A stretch of 52,957 bases of DNA. Source: Megamonas sp. UBA1796 (GTDB lineage: Bacteria; Bacillota; Negativicutes; Selenomonadales; Selenomonadaceae). Both the position numbers and the translations under genes were made by a program. How positions within the stretch are numbered: position 1 is the stretch's first letter; each line of letters begins with the position of its first letter. Of this stretch, positions 15,845-24,529 are shown piece by piece. Below the pieces are notes generated by a model. The model saw nothing but the letters and a program-made list of their open reading frames with translations, was not told the DNA's origin and searched no databases. Where the stretch lies: the NCBI GenBank assembly GCA_002319795.1, contig DCFU01000037.1, positions 1 to 52,957 of the forward strand. Direction: 5' to 3'.

Positions 15845-18106
15845 ATGCAGAACATTCGCAAGCGCACAGGTGACATTGTTTCCTTTGATGCGCAAAAAAT
15901 CACCAATGCGATCCGAAAAGCCAACCTCGAATCCATTGATGAAACCTTCTCCAAGCGTCGTCTGGACGCTCTCACCAGAAGTGTCGTACAACATATCTCC
16001 GAGCAGGAAACCCCGGGCGTCGAATACATCCAAGACACCGTGGAACGCATCCTCATCAAAAGTAACTTTGCCAGTACCGCCAAGGCATATATTCTGTATC
16101 GTGCCAAGCATGCCAAGATACGGCAGGCGCAGACAGACCTCATGGAAATCTACAGTGAGCTTACTTTCACAAACGCCAAAGATACTGACATTAAAAGGGA
16201 AAATGCCAATATTGATGCTGATACGGCTATGGGAACTATGCTGAAATATGGCTCGGAAGGTTCCAAGTATTTCATAGACCATGAAATACTGCCAAAAGAT
16301 ATTGCTGCCGCACATATCGACGGTGATATCCATATACATGATAAGGATTTCTACATGCTCACCGAAACCTGTTGCCAGATTGATCTGTCGAAGCTTTTCA
16401 AAAACGGTTTTTCCACGGGGCATGGATACCTCAGAGAACCGAATGATATCCGCTCCTACGCCGCTCTGGCCTGTATTGCCATCCAGGCGAACCAAAATGA
16501 AATGCATGGCGGGCAGTCCGTGCCGAATTTCGATTTTTCTATGGCACCAGGCGTTGCCAAGACCTTCCGCAAGCAGTATTTGTACCAACTCAGCGAATAT
16601 TTTTCCATAGCTTTCGGCATGAAGCTCACAGATGCACAATTACTTGCAACCGATATTCGGAAGCATATTTCTGCGGATATCGCTATCGATAAAACAGATG
16701 CCTTTAAGCAGGAACTCATTGCTTTCCTGCCAAACCATCAGGCAGAGCATGGCTATCAGTCAATTTCCGCTGAAGAAACCGCGCATGCGCATACCTTTGC
16801 CGTCGAGGCGGCCCTCGATGCGACAGACAAGGCAACCTATCAGGCGATGGAAGCATTCATCCACAATCTCAATACCATGAATTCACGTGCTGGCGCCCAG
16901 GTACCGTTCAGCTCCGTAAACTACGGTACAGATACCTCACCTGAAGCCCGCATGGTCATCCGCAATTTGCTAAAAGCCACGCTGGCTGGCCTGGGAAATG
17001 GTGAAACACCGATTTTTCCGGTACAGATATTCAAAGTAAAGGAAGGCGTCAACTATAATGAAGGAGATCCAAACTACGATCTTTTCCAACTGGCTATCAA
17101 GACCTCAGCCAAACGCCTTTTCCCCAACTTCAGCTTTCTCGATGTTCCCTTCAATAAACAATATTACAAACCTGGCGACTATGACAGTGAAGTTGCCTAT
17201 ATGGGCTGTCGAACACGGGTCATGGCCAATGTCTATGACAAAACGCGTGAAGTTACCTGCGGGCGCGGCAACCTGAGCTTTACCAGCGTCAATCTGCCGC
17301 GTCTGGCTATTGAAGCAAAGGGCAATATTGATAAATTCTATGAGAACCTGGATGAAATTACAGAGCTCGTTATTCGCCAGCTTTTACATCGTTTCAAAAT
17401 CCAGTGCTCCAAACATGGCCGCAATTATCCTTTTCTCTTTGGACAAGGTGTCTGGATTGACTCGGACAATATTGGTCCGGATGACAGCGTAGCTGAGGTA
17501 CTAAAGCACGGTACACTCTCCATGGGATTCATCGGCCTTGCTGAATGCCTGAAATCTCTGATTGGCAAACATCATGGAGAAACCCCAGAGGCCCAGAAAT
17601 TAGGCCTTGAAATTATCGGCCATATGCGCGAACGCATGGATGAGGAATCTACGCGCAGCAAACTCAATTTCACTTTGCTTGCTACGCCGGCCGAAGGACT
17701 CAGCGGCCGTTTTGTCAAAATCGATCAGGAACGTTACGGAAAGATTCCCGGCGTTACAGATCACGATTATTACACAAACAGCTTTCATGTCCCAGTATAT
17801 TTCCCGATTTCCGCAGCAAAAAAAATACAAATTGAAGGTCCCTATCACAATCTGACGAATGCCGGACACATCAGCTATGTGGAAATGGATGGGGATCCAT
17901 CCAGAAATCTCAAGGCCTTCGAGGCTATTATCCGCTGCATGCATGACAACGGCATCGGCTATGGTTCCGTAAACCATCCGGTGGATCGTGATCCAATCTG
18001 CGGCTACAATGGCATTATTGATAATGTCTGTCCCCGCTGCGGACGCACGGAAGAAGAGCATCATCAGCGCATTATCATCCCGCGCATGTGCTGCAGTAAT
18101 GCCTGA
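15845..18106 (+). CDS. nrdD: Anaerobic (class III) ribonucleoside-triphosphate reductase
   Basis: Makes dNTPs from NTPs without oxygen using a glycyl radical. The 753-residue protein has an N-terminal ATP-cone (KRTGDIVSFDAQKITNAIRK) for allosteric control, the large barrel domain with active-site regions such as GQSVPNFDF and VNYGTDTSPEARMV, and a C-terminal glycyl radical and zinc region (CGYNGIIDNVCPRCGR, then a CC pair near the end). The start at 15845 is chosen because the earlier ATG at 15791 lies inside the promoter. NrdG is encoded downstream as activase. Confidence 0.96.
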   Translation: MQNIRKRTGDIVSFDAQKITNAIRKANLESIDETFSKRRLDALTRSVVQHISEQETPGVEYIQDTVERILIKSNFASTAKAYILYRAKHAKIRQAQTDLMEIYSELTFTNAKDTDIKRENANIDADTAMGTMLKYGSEGSKYFIDHEILPKDIAAAHIDGDIHIHDKDFYMLTETCCQIDLSKLFKNGFSTGHGYLREPNDIRSYAALACIAIQANQNEMHGGQSVPNFDFSMAPGVAKTFRKQYLYQLSEYFSIAFGMKLTDAQLLATDIRKHISADIAIDKTDAFKQELIAFLPNHQAEHGYQSISAEETAHAHTFAVEAALDATDKATYQAMEAFIHNLNTMNSRAGAQVPFSSVNYGTDTSPEARMVIRNLLKATLAGLGNGETPIFPVQIFKVKEGVNYNEGDPNYDLFQLAIKTSAKRLFPNFSFLDVPFNKQYYKPGDYDSEVAYMGCRTRVMANVYDKTREVTCGRGNLSFTSVNLPRLAIEAKGNIDKFYENLDEITELVIRQLLHRFKIQCSKHGRNYPFLFGQGVWIDSDNIGPDDSVAEVLKHGTLSMGFIGLAECLKSLIGKHHGETPEAQKLGLEIIGHMRERMDEESTRSKLNFTLLATPAEGLSGRFVKIDQERYGKIPGVTDHDYYTNSFHVPVYFPISAAKKIQIEGPYHNLTNAGHISYVEMDGDPSRNLKAFEAIIRCMHDNGIGYGSVNHPVDRDPICGYNGIIDNVCPRCGRTEEEHHQRIIIPRMCCSNA

Positions 18107-18156
18107 TATGTCCCGGAAATACTATAAGAACATTTATAAAAAGGAACGTGATTACC

Positions 18157-18438
18157 ATGTTAATTAGCGGCATCGATGTTACGGTAAATGGAGTTAACGA
18201 TATGTCAGAACAGGAAATTCAAGGCTATATCGATTATGTACAAAATCAGACGGATGAGCGTCTGGAAACGCTGGCTATCTCTCTTGAAGGCGGCAACGTT
18301 GCTCTCGACTACGACCTGCGCCCGGCAAAGTTTGAGCGTATTCGCCGTATTACCGGCTATCTGGTGGGTACAATCGACCGTTGGAATAATGCCAAACGTG
18401 CGGAAGAGCATGATCGCGTAAAACATGGCCTCAATTAA
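18157..18438 (+). CDS. Small conserved-looking protein between nrdD and nrdG
   Basis: A 93-residue soluble acidic protein with no recognised domain: it begins LISGIDVTVNGVNDMSEQEI, contains LAISLEGGNVALDYDLRPAKFERIRRITGY, and ends in a charged helix. It overlaps nrdG by 14 bases and follows nrdD by 50, so it is made with the reductase. Start ATG at 18157 has AAGGAAC upstream; a GTG at 18148 is the alternative. Position suggests a regulator or chaperone of the reductase/activase pair; this is inference only. Confidence 0.7.
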   Translation: MLISGIDVTVNGVNDMSEQEIQGYIDYVQNQTDERLETLAISLEGGNVALDYDLRPAKFERIRRITGYLVGTIDRWNNAKRAEEHDRVKHGLN

Positions 18439-18931
18439 GATTGCCGGCACGGTCAATGATTCTGTGGTCGACGGTGAGGGCTATCGCTTTACTATCTTTG
18501 CCCAAGGATGTCCACATCACTGTGAAGGCTGCCACAACCCACAAACCCACGATTTTTCTGGTGGCAGAACAGCAGATACCAATATTCTGTATAAGGAAAT
18601 CTTGGAGAATCCGCTGCTTTCCGGCGCTACTTTCAGTGGCGGTGAACCCTTCATGCAGCCTGCGCCTCTCGCAGAGCTTGCCGCAAAGCTGCATGAAAAG
18701 CACCTCGACATCTGGGTTTACACAGGCTATAGGCTTGAGGAACTGCAGTCCATGGTGGATACCAATGTCCATGCCTTGCTTCATGTAACAGATGTACTGA
18801 TCGACGGCAGATTCATTCTCTCCCAACGAGACCTCACTCTGACTTTTCGCGGCAGCCGCAACCAGCGGATCATCGATATGAATGAGACCCGCCGCGCAGG
18901 ACATATTACGTTAAAAGAGCTTGATACCTAA
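18425..18931 (+). CDS. nrdG: Anaerobic ribonucleotide reductase activating protein
   Basis: Radical SAM enzyme that puts the glycyl radical on NrdD. The cluster motif is C29-x3-C33-x2-C36 (QGCPHHCEGCHNPQTHDF). It is followed by the SAM-binding GGEPFMQPAPLAELA and ends at 168 residues, typical of NrdG. The ATG lies inside the preceding small gene, which implies translational coupling. A strong terminator follows. Confidence 0.95.
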   Translation: MASIKIAGTVNDSVVDGEGYRFTIFAQGCPHHCEGCHNPQTHDFSGGRTADTNILYKEILENPLLSGATFSGGEPFMQPAPLAELAAKLHEKHLDIWVYTGYRLEELQSMVDTNVHALLHVTDVLIDGRFILSQRDLTLTFRGSRNQRIIDMNETRRAGHITLKELDT

Positions 18932-18934
18932 ATA

Positions 18935-18975
18935 AAATCCCGGGGAATGTGTTGAAAAGACATTCCCCGGGATTT
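18935..18975. terminator. Bidirectional terminator after nrdG
   Basis: AAATCCCGGGGAATGT pairs perfectly over 16 bases with ACATTCCCCGGGATTT, then TTATTT. It separates the convergent nrd operon and OFA transporter gene. Confidence 0.9.
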
Positions 18976-18992
18976 TTATTTAGGTTGGCACG

Positions 18993-20228
18993 TTATCCTA
19001 TAGTTTCCGTCGACGATTTTGCTACAGTCCCATCGCCAGTTACTGCCAGCCCTCGGTATTTCAGTACCAAGGCTATAGCGCAATTGATAACAAAACAGCC
19101 CGCAAAGAACAGCAAGGTCAGCGAATAACCGCTTGTAGTCTCCCGAAACCACGATACAAGTGAAGGGCCGACAACACCCGCAATACCCCAGGCTGTAAGT
19201 ATCCGACCATGAATAGCACTGAGCTGTCGCGTCCCAAAAATATCGCTGAGATAAGCCGGCATACAGGAAAATCCACCGCCATAGCAGGAAATAATCAAAA
19301 GAACCAGCAACTGAAAAAGTAAAGCATCCGTCGCAAAGGAAAGCTGCCAGAAAGCAAAAACCTCTATCACAAAAAACAGCACATAGGTAAAGCCCCGGCC
19401 AATATAGTCAGAAACCGTTGACCAGGCAATGCGCCCAAAGCCATTAAGCAAACCAATGATACCAACCATGGAGGCAGCTGCAGACGGACTCATGCCAACC
19501 ACCTCCTGTGCCATAGGCGAAGCCACCGCCAAAAGACCGATACCGCAGGTAATATTAACGAAGAAAATCCACCAGAGAGCACCGAACTGCCATGTTTTAA
19601 CTGCTTCATTCGCTGTAAACCCGTGGATGTTCCTGGTAATCTCATGCCGCATAACCGTATCCGTCACCACCGGAGGTTTTAAATAAAGCGCTGACATACA
19701 CATGACTGCCATATAAACGCCGCCCAAGATGAGGAAATTGGCCACAAGGCCATAGGCAGATGTCAAATATTGCATCAAGGGACCCGCGATAAGGCTGGCA
19801 AAACCGAAGCCCATAATCGCCAGCCCGGTAGCAAAACCGCGATGATTGGGGAAATATTTAACAAGTGTCGATACTGGGGTTATGTAGCCCACACCAAGAC
19901 CAATACCGCCGATAACACCATAAAAAATGTACAGGAGCATCAGACTGTGCAAATGAAGTGCACAGGCTGTGCCAAACATCCCGGTTCCAAAAAACAGCAT
20001 GGAGACAAGCCCGCTCTTTTTAGGGCCGTATTTCTCAACCAAGCTTCCCAGTAATCCCGCCGAAAGGCCTAAAAACAAAATAGCCAGCGAAAACGTCCAC
20101 GTGGTTTCCTTCAGAGAAAAACCCATTTCCTGCATAATAGGGCGTGTAAGCACGCTCCAGGCATAAACACTGCCGATGCAAATGTGAATACCGATTGCAG
20201 ACAGAGCAATAAACCAGCGATTTTTCAT
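18993..20228 (-). CDS. OFA-family MFS transporter (oxalate/formate antiporter type)
   Basis: A 411-residue, 12-helix transporter. The N-terminus NRWFIALSAIGIHICIGSVY followed by AWSVL is diagnostic of the OFA family, as are VEKYGPKKSGLVSMLFFGTG (loop 2-3) and GVIGGIGLGVGYITPVSTLVK. Family members carry formate, oxalate or lactate. I start it at the ATG at 20228 rather than 20279, which lies only one base outside the terminator region of the leader. The leader holds a ZTP-type riboswitch, which points to formate and one-carbon metabolism as the physiological context; that link is inference. Confidence 0.85.
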   Translation of the reverse strand: MKNRWFIALSAIGIHICIGSVYAWSVLTRPIMQEMGFSLKETTWTFSLAILFLGLSAGLLGSLVEKYGPKKSGLVSMLFFGTGMFGTACALHLHSLMLLYIFYGVIGGIGLGVGYITPVSTLVKYFPNHRGFATGLAIMGFGFASLIAGPLMQYLTSAYGLVANFLILGGVYMAVMCMSALYLKPPVVTDTVMRHEITRNIHGFTANEAVKTWQFGALWWIFFVNITCGIGLLAVASPMAQEVVGMSPSAAASMVGIIGLLNGFGRIAWSTVSDYIGRGFTYVLFFVIEVFAFWQLSFATDALLFQLLVLLIISCYGGGFSCMPAYLSDIFGTRQLSAIHGRILTAWGIAGVVGPSLVSWFRETTSGYSLTLLFFAGCFVINCAIALVLKYRGLAVTGDGTVAKSSTETIG

Positions 20229-20279
20229 AAAACAAATCCATCCTTTCGAAAACAACACCAGTAGAAATTTTCCGTACAC

Positions 20280-20380
20280 AAAAAGACCATCCGGGCAATT
20301 TCTGCTTGCCCAGACGGTCGGCTTATCACTACGCTGCAGTACATGTGGTCATTTCCACTTATCCGTCAGTCCTGCATCGC
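20280..20380 (-). promoter_or_regulatory. ZTP (pfl) riboswitch with intrinsic terminator
   Basis: Reading the minus strand from 20380: P1 GCGAUGCAG, junction GACUGACGGAUAA, a P2 hairpin GUGG-AAAUGA-CCAC, P1' CUGCA, then the 3' domain CCGACCGUCUGGGCA. This is the ZTP layout. The conserved pseudoknot is kept by covariation: GACGG in the junction can pair with CCGUC in the 3' domain, where the common form is GGCG with CGCC. The 3' domain also forms a 14-pair terminator (20285-20319) followed by five U, 52 bases before the transporter start, as expected for an ON switch. Confidence 0.8.
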
Positions 20381-20406
20381 ATATTCACTTATCAATCACA
20401 ATATTT

Positions 20407-20435
20407 ATTATAACAATCAAATTTTCGCCTGTCAA
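20407..20435 (-). promoter_or_regulatory. Promoter of the riboswitch-controlled transporter
   Basis: On the minus strand TTGACA (20435-20430), a 17-base spacer and TATAAT (20412-20407) match the housekeeping consensus perfectly. Transcription would begin near 20400, some 20 bases before the riboswitch P1. Confidence 0.85.
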
Positions 20436-20495
20436 TATCATAAATGTGTTTTATAAAAGCATCTTATCTAAACGTATTTCATTTATGGATTTCCT

Positions 20496-21506
20496 TCAAT
20501 ACCGATCTTCTTCGAACATGCGATAACGATGCCCACCTCGTACCTTTATTTCCCGGAGCGCCATGTTCGCGTCAAGTAAAAGATTCTCATATGTTGCCTT
20601 ATTGGAGCTTGTGACGGCAATACCGATGCTGCAGGAAACAGGCGTATAATCCTGAAGCTGTACCCGCAGGAATATATCCAATATCTGCTGTGCTCGTTTT
20701 TCCACAATATCTATAGATATCCTGCCTTTTAAAAATATGACGAATTCATCGCCGCCAATACGGCCGACGATATCGATATAACGAAAATCCGCACGTACCA
20801 ATGCTGCAGCGGAACGCAGATAGCTGTCACCCGCTTTCTGGCCAAGAGTCTCATTGAGTTGTTTGAAGCCATCAATATCAAACAGGAAAAATATCCCCTT
20901 TTCTCCCGGCTGTAAATCTGCGATTTTCCCATTTATCAGTTTTTCCGTTGTTTCCTGATTATAAAGATTCGTCAGAATATCCCTCTGTGCATTCTCCAAC
21001 AGATTTTTCCGCTTCTGGACTTCATCATCCACATCTTCGGTATAACCGATGATAGCCACCACTTTACCCGTATCATCCGCGATACTCTTGTAAGTCGATC
21101 GATACCAGCGAAAGCTCTCCTGCCAAAAGTCCGTACGATATTCAACGACATCATCCATAATCGCAGCACTCGCCCGGTCGATAATATCAAGAACCGGGAT
21201 TCCGCATCCCTTTTCCATCTGCTCCCTGCCGAGCATAAAATCACGAAATTGCGCCACGGTTTCTCTTCTGCGTATGCCTGCGCAGTTGGTCTTCGTATAA
21301 AAGAGCACATCCTTCTTTACATTATATTCAAAAATATCTATATTGAATTTAGACAACAGCAGCTCCAGCAAGGCATCCTTCCCCTGGAGCGCATACAACC
21401 GTTTTGCTTCTTTGCCGTCTCCTGTATTCGCATATTCCCGTATACCTTTAACCAGTGGCAGGGCATTGGTATCGGCCGCACGATTCTTGCTCTTACCTTT
21501 CCTCAT
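20496..21506 (-). CDS. Diguanylate cyclase (GGDEF) with PAS-like sensor
   Basis: A 336-residue cytoplasmic protein. A PAS-like region (about 30-170; FNIDIFEYNVKKDVLFYT and WQESFRWYRSTYKSIADD followed by IGYTEDV) leads into a GGDEF domain. It has DILTNLYNQETTEKLI, the metal-site Asp in FLFDIDGFKQLNE, and an intact active site VGRIGGDEFVIFL. No RxxD inhibitory motif is obvious four or five residues before GGDEF. It should make cyclic di-GMP in response to an unknown signal. The ATG at 21506 sits just after GGAGG; a GTG at 21518 is the alternative. Confidence 0.9.
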   Translation of the reverse strand: MRKGKSKNRAADTNALPLVKGIREYANTGDGKEAKRLYALQGKDALLELLLSKFNIDIFEYNVKKDVLFYTKTNCAGIRRRETVAQFRDFMLGREQMEKGCGIPVLDIIDRASAAIMDDVVEYRTDFWQESFRWYRSTYKSIADDTGKVVAIIGYTEDVDDEVQKRKNLLENAQRDILTNLYNQETTEKLINGKIADLQPGEKGIFFLFDIDGFKQLNETLGQKAGDSYLRSAAALVRADFRYIDIVGRIGGDEFVIFLKGRISIDIVEKRAQQILDIFLRVQLQDYTPVSCSIGIAVTSSNKATYENLLLDANMALREIKVRGGHRYRMFEEDRY

Positions 21507-21656
21507 TCTCTCCTCCACCCCAAATCTTCCTTACTATGTTCTTGTGTAAGGGTTTAAATCTTTTTTCTGATTTATATATCATATCCTACATTATACCCAT
21601 TTTCTTCGTAATACGTAAAGTCCCTTTTCACAATTCTGAAGATATTCCCTGCACAC

Positions 21657-21697
21657 AAAAAAGCCGGATACAATACAAAGCACGCACTGTATCCGGC
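21657..21697 (-). terminator. Terminator of the universal stress protein cluster
   Basis: GCCGGATACA pairs with TGTATCCGGC, with six U following on the minus strand, 20 bases past the last usp stop. Confidence 0.85.
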
Positions 21698-21717
21698 CAA
21701 CTACCGCTCTTCCTCAG

Positions 21718-22134
21718 CTATTTCACAACAAGCACCGGGCACTTGGACTGCTCGACAATATACTGGCTCACGCTGCCCAGAAGCACGCCCTTGACTACAC
21801 CAAGCCCACGGCTGCCCATAATAATGAGGTCTATACTATTACCCGTCGCAAAATCAAGTATAACGACTGCCGGCGAACCTGTTTCCGAAAAAGCTTCCTT
21901 CTCAATACCAGACGGCACCATTTCCATGGCACGATCCAAAATAACATTTCCTGCCTTCGTCACAGCCTCAAGTATTGCATCCGAAAGACAAGCATTGATG
22001 GCCAACTGATTGATATTCGCTACATAAAGAAAATAGAGCTTAGCTCCACAAGCCTCTGCCATATCAATGGCCTCGGCAACCGCTTTATCCGATCCTTCCG
22101 ACCCATCTACAGGAATCAAAAATTTTCGTAACAT
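21718..22134 (-). CDS. Universal stress protein, UspA family (third of three)
   Basis: A 138-residue Usp-fold protein: N-terminal FLIPVDGSEGSDKAVAEAI, a C-terminal ATP-binding motif IIMGSRGLGVVKGVLLGSVSQY (G-2x-G-9x-G-S form) and the closing strand CPVLVVK. The nucleotide loop is complete, so it likely binds ATP. It is last of three tandem usp genes, 12 bases after the second. Sequence differs enough among the three to suggest old duplications. Confidence 0.92.
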   Translation of the reverse strand: MLRKFLIPVDGSEGSDKAVAEAIDMAEACGAKLYFLYVANINQLAINACLSDAILEAVTKAGNVILDRAMEMVPSGIEKEAFSETGSPAVVILDFATGNSIDLIIMGSRGLGVVKGVLLGSVSQYIVEQSKCPVLVVK

Positions 22135-22146
22135 AATATTACCCCC

Positions 22147-22605
22147 TTATTTTTCAGCCTGACGCGCTGCCTTGACTACAATAACCGGACAGCAGGCATG
22201 GCTGAGCACATAACTGCTGACGCTGCCTAACAAAGCTGCACGGAATGCGCCAAGCCCCCTTGAGCCTACTACAATCATATCCGCATCAATTTTCTCCGCA
22301 CTCGTCAGAATTGTCTGTGCCGCATCATCTCCACTGATGCAATGCCCCTTCGCCTCTACATCATCCGGTGTCATATCAAGCGCCTGATTCAGAATTTTCC
22401 TGCCAACATCAACCGCATCCTCTAAAACAGAATGACACCGTTTCTGACATTCTCCAGCCGATTGGATAAATGCACCATCCAGATTGACGACATGCAGGAA
22501 TTCCACTACAGCATGGCAGCTGCTTGCAAGCTCCACTGCATTCCTGACAGCAGCCAAGGAATTATCTGAGCCATCGATTGGTACAAGAATGACTTTATGT
22601 TCCAT
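22147..22605 (-). CDS. Universal stress protein, UspA family (second of three)
   Basis: A 152-residue Usp protein with ILVPIDGSDNSLAAVRNAVE, the nucleotide motif IVVGSRGLGAFRAALLGSVSSY and a final CPVIVVKAARQAEK. A central stretch carries three Cys residues (ECQKRCHSV and later GHCISG), unlike its neighbours. Start ATG at 22605 follows AAGGGGATGCC. Co-transcribed with the usp genes on both sides. Confidence 0.92.
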   Translation of the reverse strand: MEHKVILVPIDGSDNSLAAVRNAVELASSCHAVVEFLHVVNLDGAFIQSAGECQKRCHSVLEDAVDVGRKILNQALDMTPDDVEAKGHCISGDDAAQTILTSAEKIDADMIVVGSRGLGAFRAALLGSVSSYVLSHACCPVIVVKAARQAEK

Positions 22606-22632
22606 GGCATCCCCTTCCTTCCAGCTTTCACT

Positions 22633-23070
22633 TCATTTTACGACTACCACTCTGCATTTGGCGGTTTCCATCACGTTCTGACTTACACTGCCAAGCAGGA
22701 ATCCCTCCACAAGCCCGAGGCCGCGGCCACCAATAACAATCATCCCTATCGCATTCTTTTCGGCAAAAGCAACGATCGTCTTCGCTGGAATTCCGGTCTC
22801 TCTATACAAACGAGCTTTTACACCTTCCGGTATCCGCTTTTTCGCATGCTCCAAGATGAGCTCTGCCTCTTTTCTGCTCGAGCCAGTCACGCTGTCCGGC
22901 AGCCAGGAAATTCTTGCAACCGCATCATCGGTCCCCACATCGAAATAAGAAACATACAGCAGGCTCAGCTCCGCATTACTTGCCTGTGCCAGCAGTACTG
23001 CAGTATCTACCGCTTTATCCGAAGCTGGAGAACCATCCACCGGTACCAGTATATGCTCAGGTGTATGCAT
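22633..23070 (-). CDS. Universal stress protein, UspA family (first of three)
   Basis: A 145-residue Usp protein beginning MHTPEHILVPVDGSPASDKA and ending with the motif IVIGGRGLGLVEGFLLGSVSQN and CRVVVVK. I start it at the ATG at 23070, with GGGGAGGT seven bases upstream; the longer frame to 23148 adds 26 low-complexity residues without a binding site. It leads the three-gene cluster. Confidence 0.9.
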   Translation of the reverse strand: MHTPEHILVPVDGSPASDKAVDTAVLLAQASNAELSLLYVSYFDVGTDDAVARISWLPDSVTGSSRKEAELILEHAKKRIPEGVKARLYRETGIPAKTIVAFAEKNAIGMIVIGGRGLGLVEGFLLGSVSQNVMETAKCRVVVVK

Positions 23071-23390
23071 CAACGATACCTCCCCTGTATAAATCATAGG
23101 CTTTGAAATATATGTTGCTTTGTTTATTATATATTTCGTTAAAAACAAGGAAATTCCTCTCAGAATAAATAAAACTTCTATAAAAAATTCCTTTTCCTAT
23201 AACATTCGCTGTCAGCACTATCCTATATATCAAATGCAGCAAAAACACAGAAAATAAAATCTAAAGCAAAATACCTGGCACCTTTGGCATCCTGACATGC
23301 ACCATAAACAAAGACCCTGTATTGCTTGCTTACCTAATACCATTGCCAGATTTACCAGGCAAATTCTATGATATTCACGCTGTTTTAGAA
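23071..23390. other. Gene-free stretch upstream of the usp cluster
   Basis: AT-rich DNA of 320 bases between the usp promoter side and the end of the next membrane protein gene. It must hold the usp promoter; I see no convincing hairpin terminator, riboswitch or operator. Confidence 0.5.
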
Positions 23391-23942
23391 CTAAAACCGT
23401 AAAAAAACATGCCCTAGAACCGCCAAGATTAAAACCGCTGATAAGACTCTATGAGATTGCCTAAAAATGATGGATCGATTTATATTAATTCCTATAAGCA
23501 TTAAAATAAAGCTAAATATTACAGCAACGATACCAAAAATATAAACACTACCCGGATAAGCACGCTCTTGTTCTAACATATTTATACCATGAAAAAGAAT
23601 TACATAAAACATTATGACTCCGACTAAGGGATGAACGAGTCGTAGCACTCTGAGCCATGCTTTTATGGTTCCTTCTTCCAAAAAAAGAAAAAATCCTTTC
23701 CGTTTTCTATTTCTTATATATACTTCTCGAAGTAAATAATAGCAAAGACAGATGGCTATACAAAAAACACCGATTTCTCCTAACGCTCCTCCAATATGGC
23801 GCCATAACGGCTGATCATTAAATGAACCTATATATCGCGTTTCCAGATAAAAACACACTAAGCAAATCGATAGGCAGGCTGTATTGAATAAAACTATGTG
23901 TTCCTTTATATTACCTATTTTGTTTTCAAGACTTTGATACAT
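23391..23942 (-). CDS. Small multi-pass membrane protein, possible heme-binding type
   Basis: A 183-residue protein with about five hydrophobic helices. Helices 3 and 5 carry His residues in LVHPLVGVIMFYVILFHG and SHRVLSAVLILAVLGHVFLR, an arrangement like bis-His heme sites in cytochrome b561 or ferric-reductase-like proteins. A basic loop RNRKRKG lies between helices. No enzyme domain is attached. The family is not identified and heme binding is a guess from spacing. It stands alone between two AT-rich gaps. Confidence 0.6.
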   Translation of the reverse strand: MYQSLENKIGNIKEHIVLFNTACLSICLVCFYLETRYIGSFNDQPLWRHIGGALGEIGVFCIAICLCYYLLREVYIRNRKRKGFFLFLEEGTIKAWLRVLRLVHPLVGVIMFYVILFHGINMLEQERAYPGSVYIFGIVAVIFSFILMLIGININRSIIFRQSHRVLSAVLILAVLGHVFLRF

Positions 23943-24529
23943 AAAAAAACCTCCCCAAGCATTTTAGTTACCTCTATAGAAATATGATAAAAACTTTAAT
24001 AAAAAATCTGCAGTTCCTTAACCCCATATTATATCTGTCCATAGGTTTTCGACAAAATAAAGTAAATTCCTGCCATACATAAACTTTAAGGAGCCGCTAT
24101 AACTATACCACAACAAATTGAGCACGACAGAATCACGTGATAGTACTATTTCTATAGGTCAAAAACACCCAGGAACACAGAATATTTCATAACTATAAAT
24201 TTTACTACATAATATCGAGTCCTTTAGAAAATATTTTGCAAAAGGTTACCTGCATAATTCGAATTTAAGTATATCAATTCTATTATAAAATGGCATAATA
24301 ACCATCTTGATTCATGAAAATATACTATCGAAAATATTTTTAATACATGCTTTTACAAGCACAAGAATAATCGAAAATTTCATCGTCAATGTTGACACTA
24401 TAGTAACCTCATGATAGACTTATATAAACATATTTTGTAAAAATATCATTTTATATTAAGAATAATGTAAACGTATAATTTTCTTGCATGCATAATAATA
24501 CATAATGATATACAAGGGGGCTTTTCCAC
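23943..24529. other. AT-rich gene-free stretch before ilvA
   Basis: 587 bases with no supported frame. The only site I can name is a promoter-like pair at 24392-24420. The rest is very AT-rich, with runs such as CGAAAATATTTTTAATAC, and could hold divergent promoter elements. Confidence 0.5.
24392..24420 (+). promoter_or_regulatory. Candidate promoter for the threonine deaminase gene
   Basis: TTGACA (24392-24397), a 17-base spacer and TAGACT (24415-24420) give a perfect -35 with an imperfect -10. The leader to the GTG start would be about 100 bases. Confidence 0.45.

Noticed and set aside
24000..24529. tRNA or other structured RNA in the AT-rich gap before ilvA
   Set aside because: No cloverleaf, no conserved T-loop and no long stem could be found by eye.
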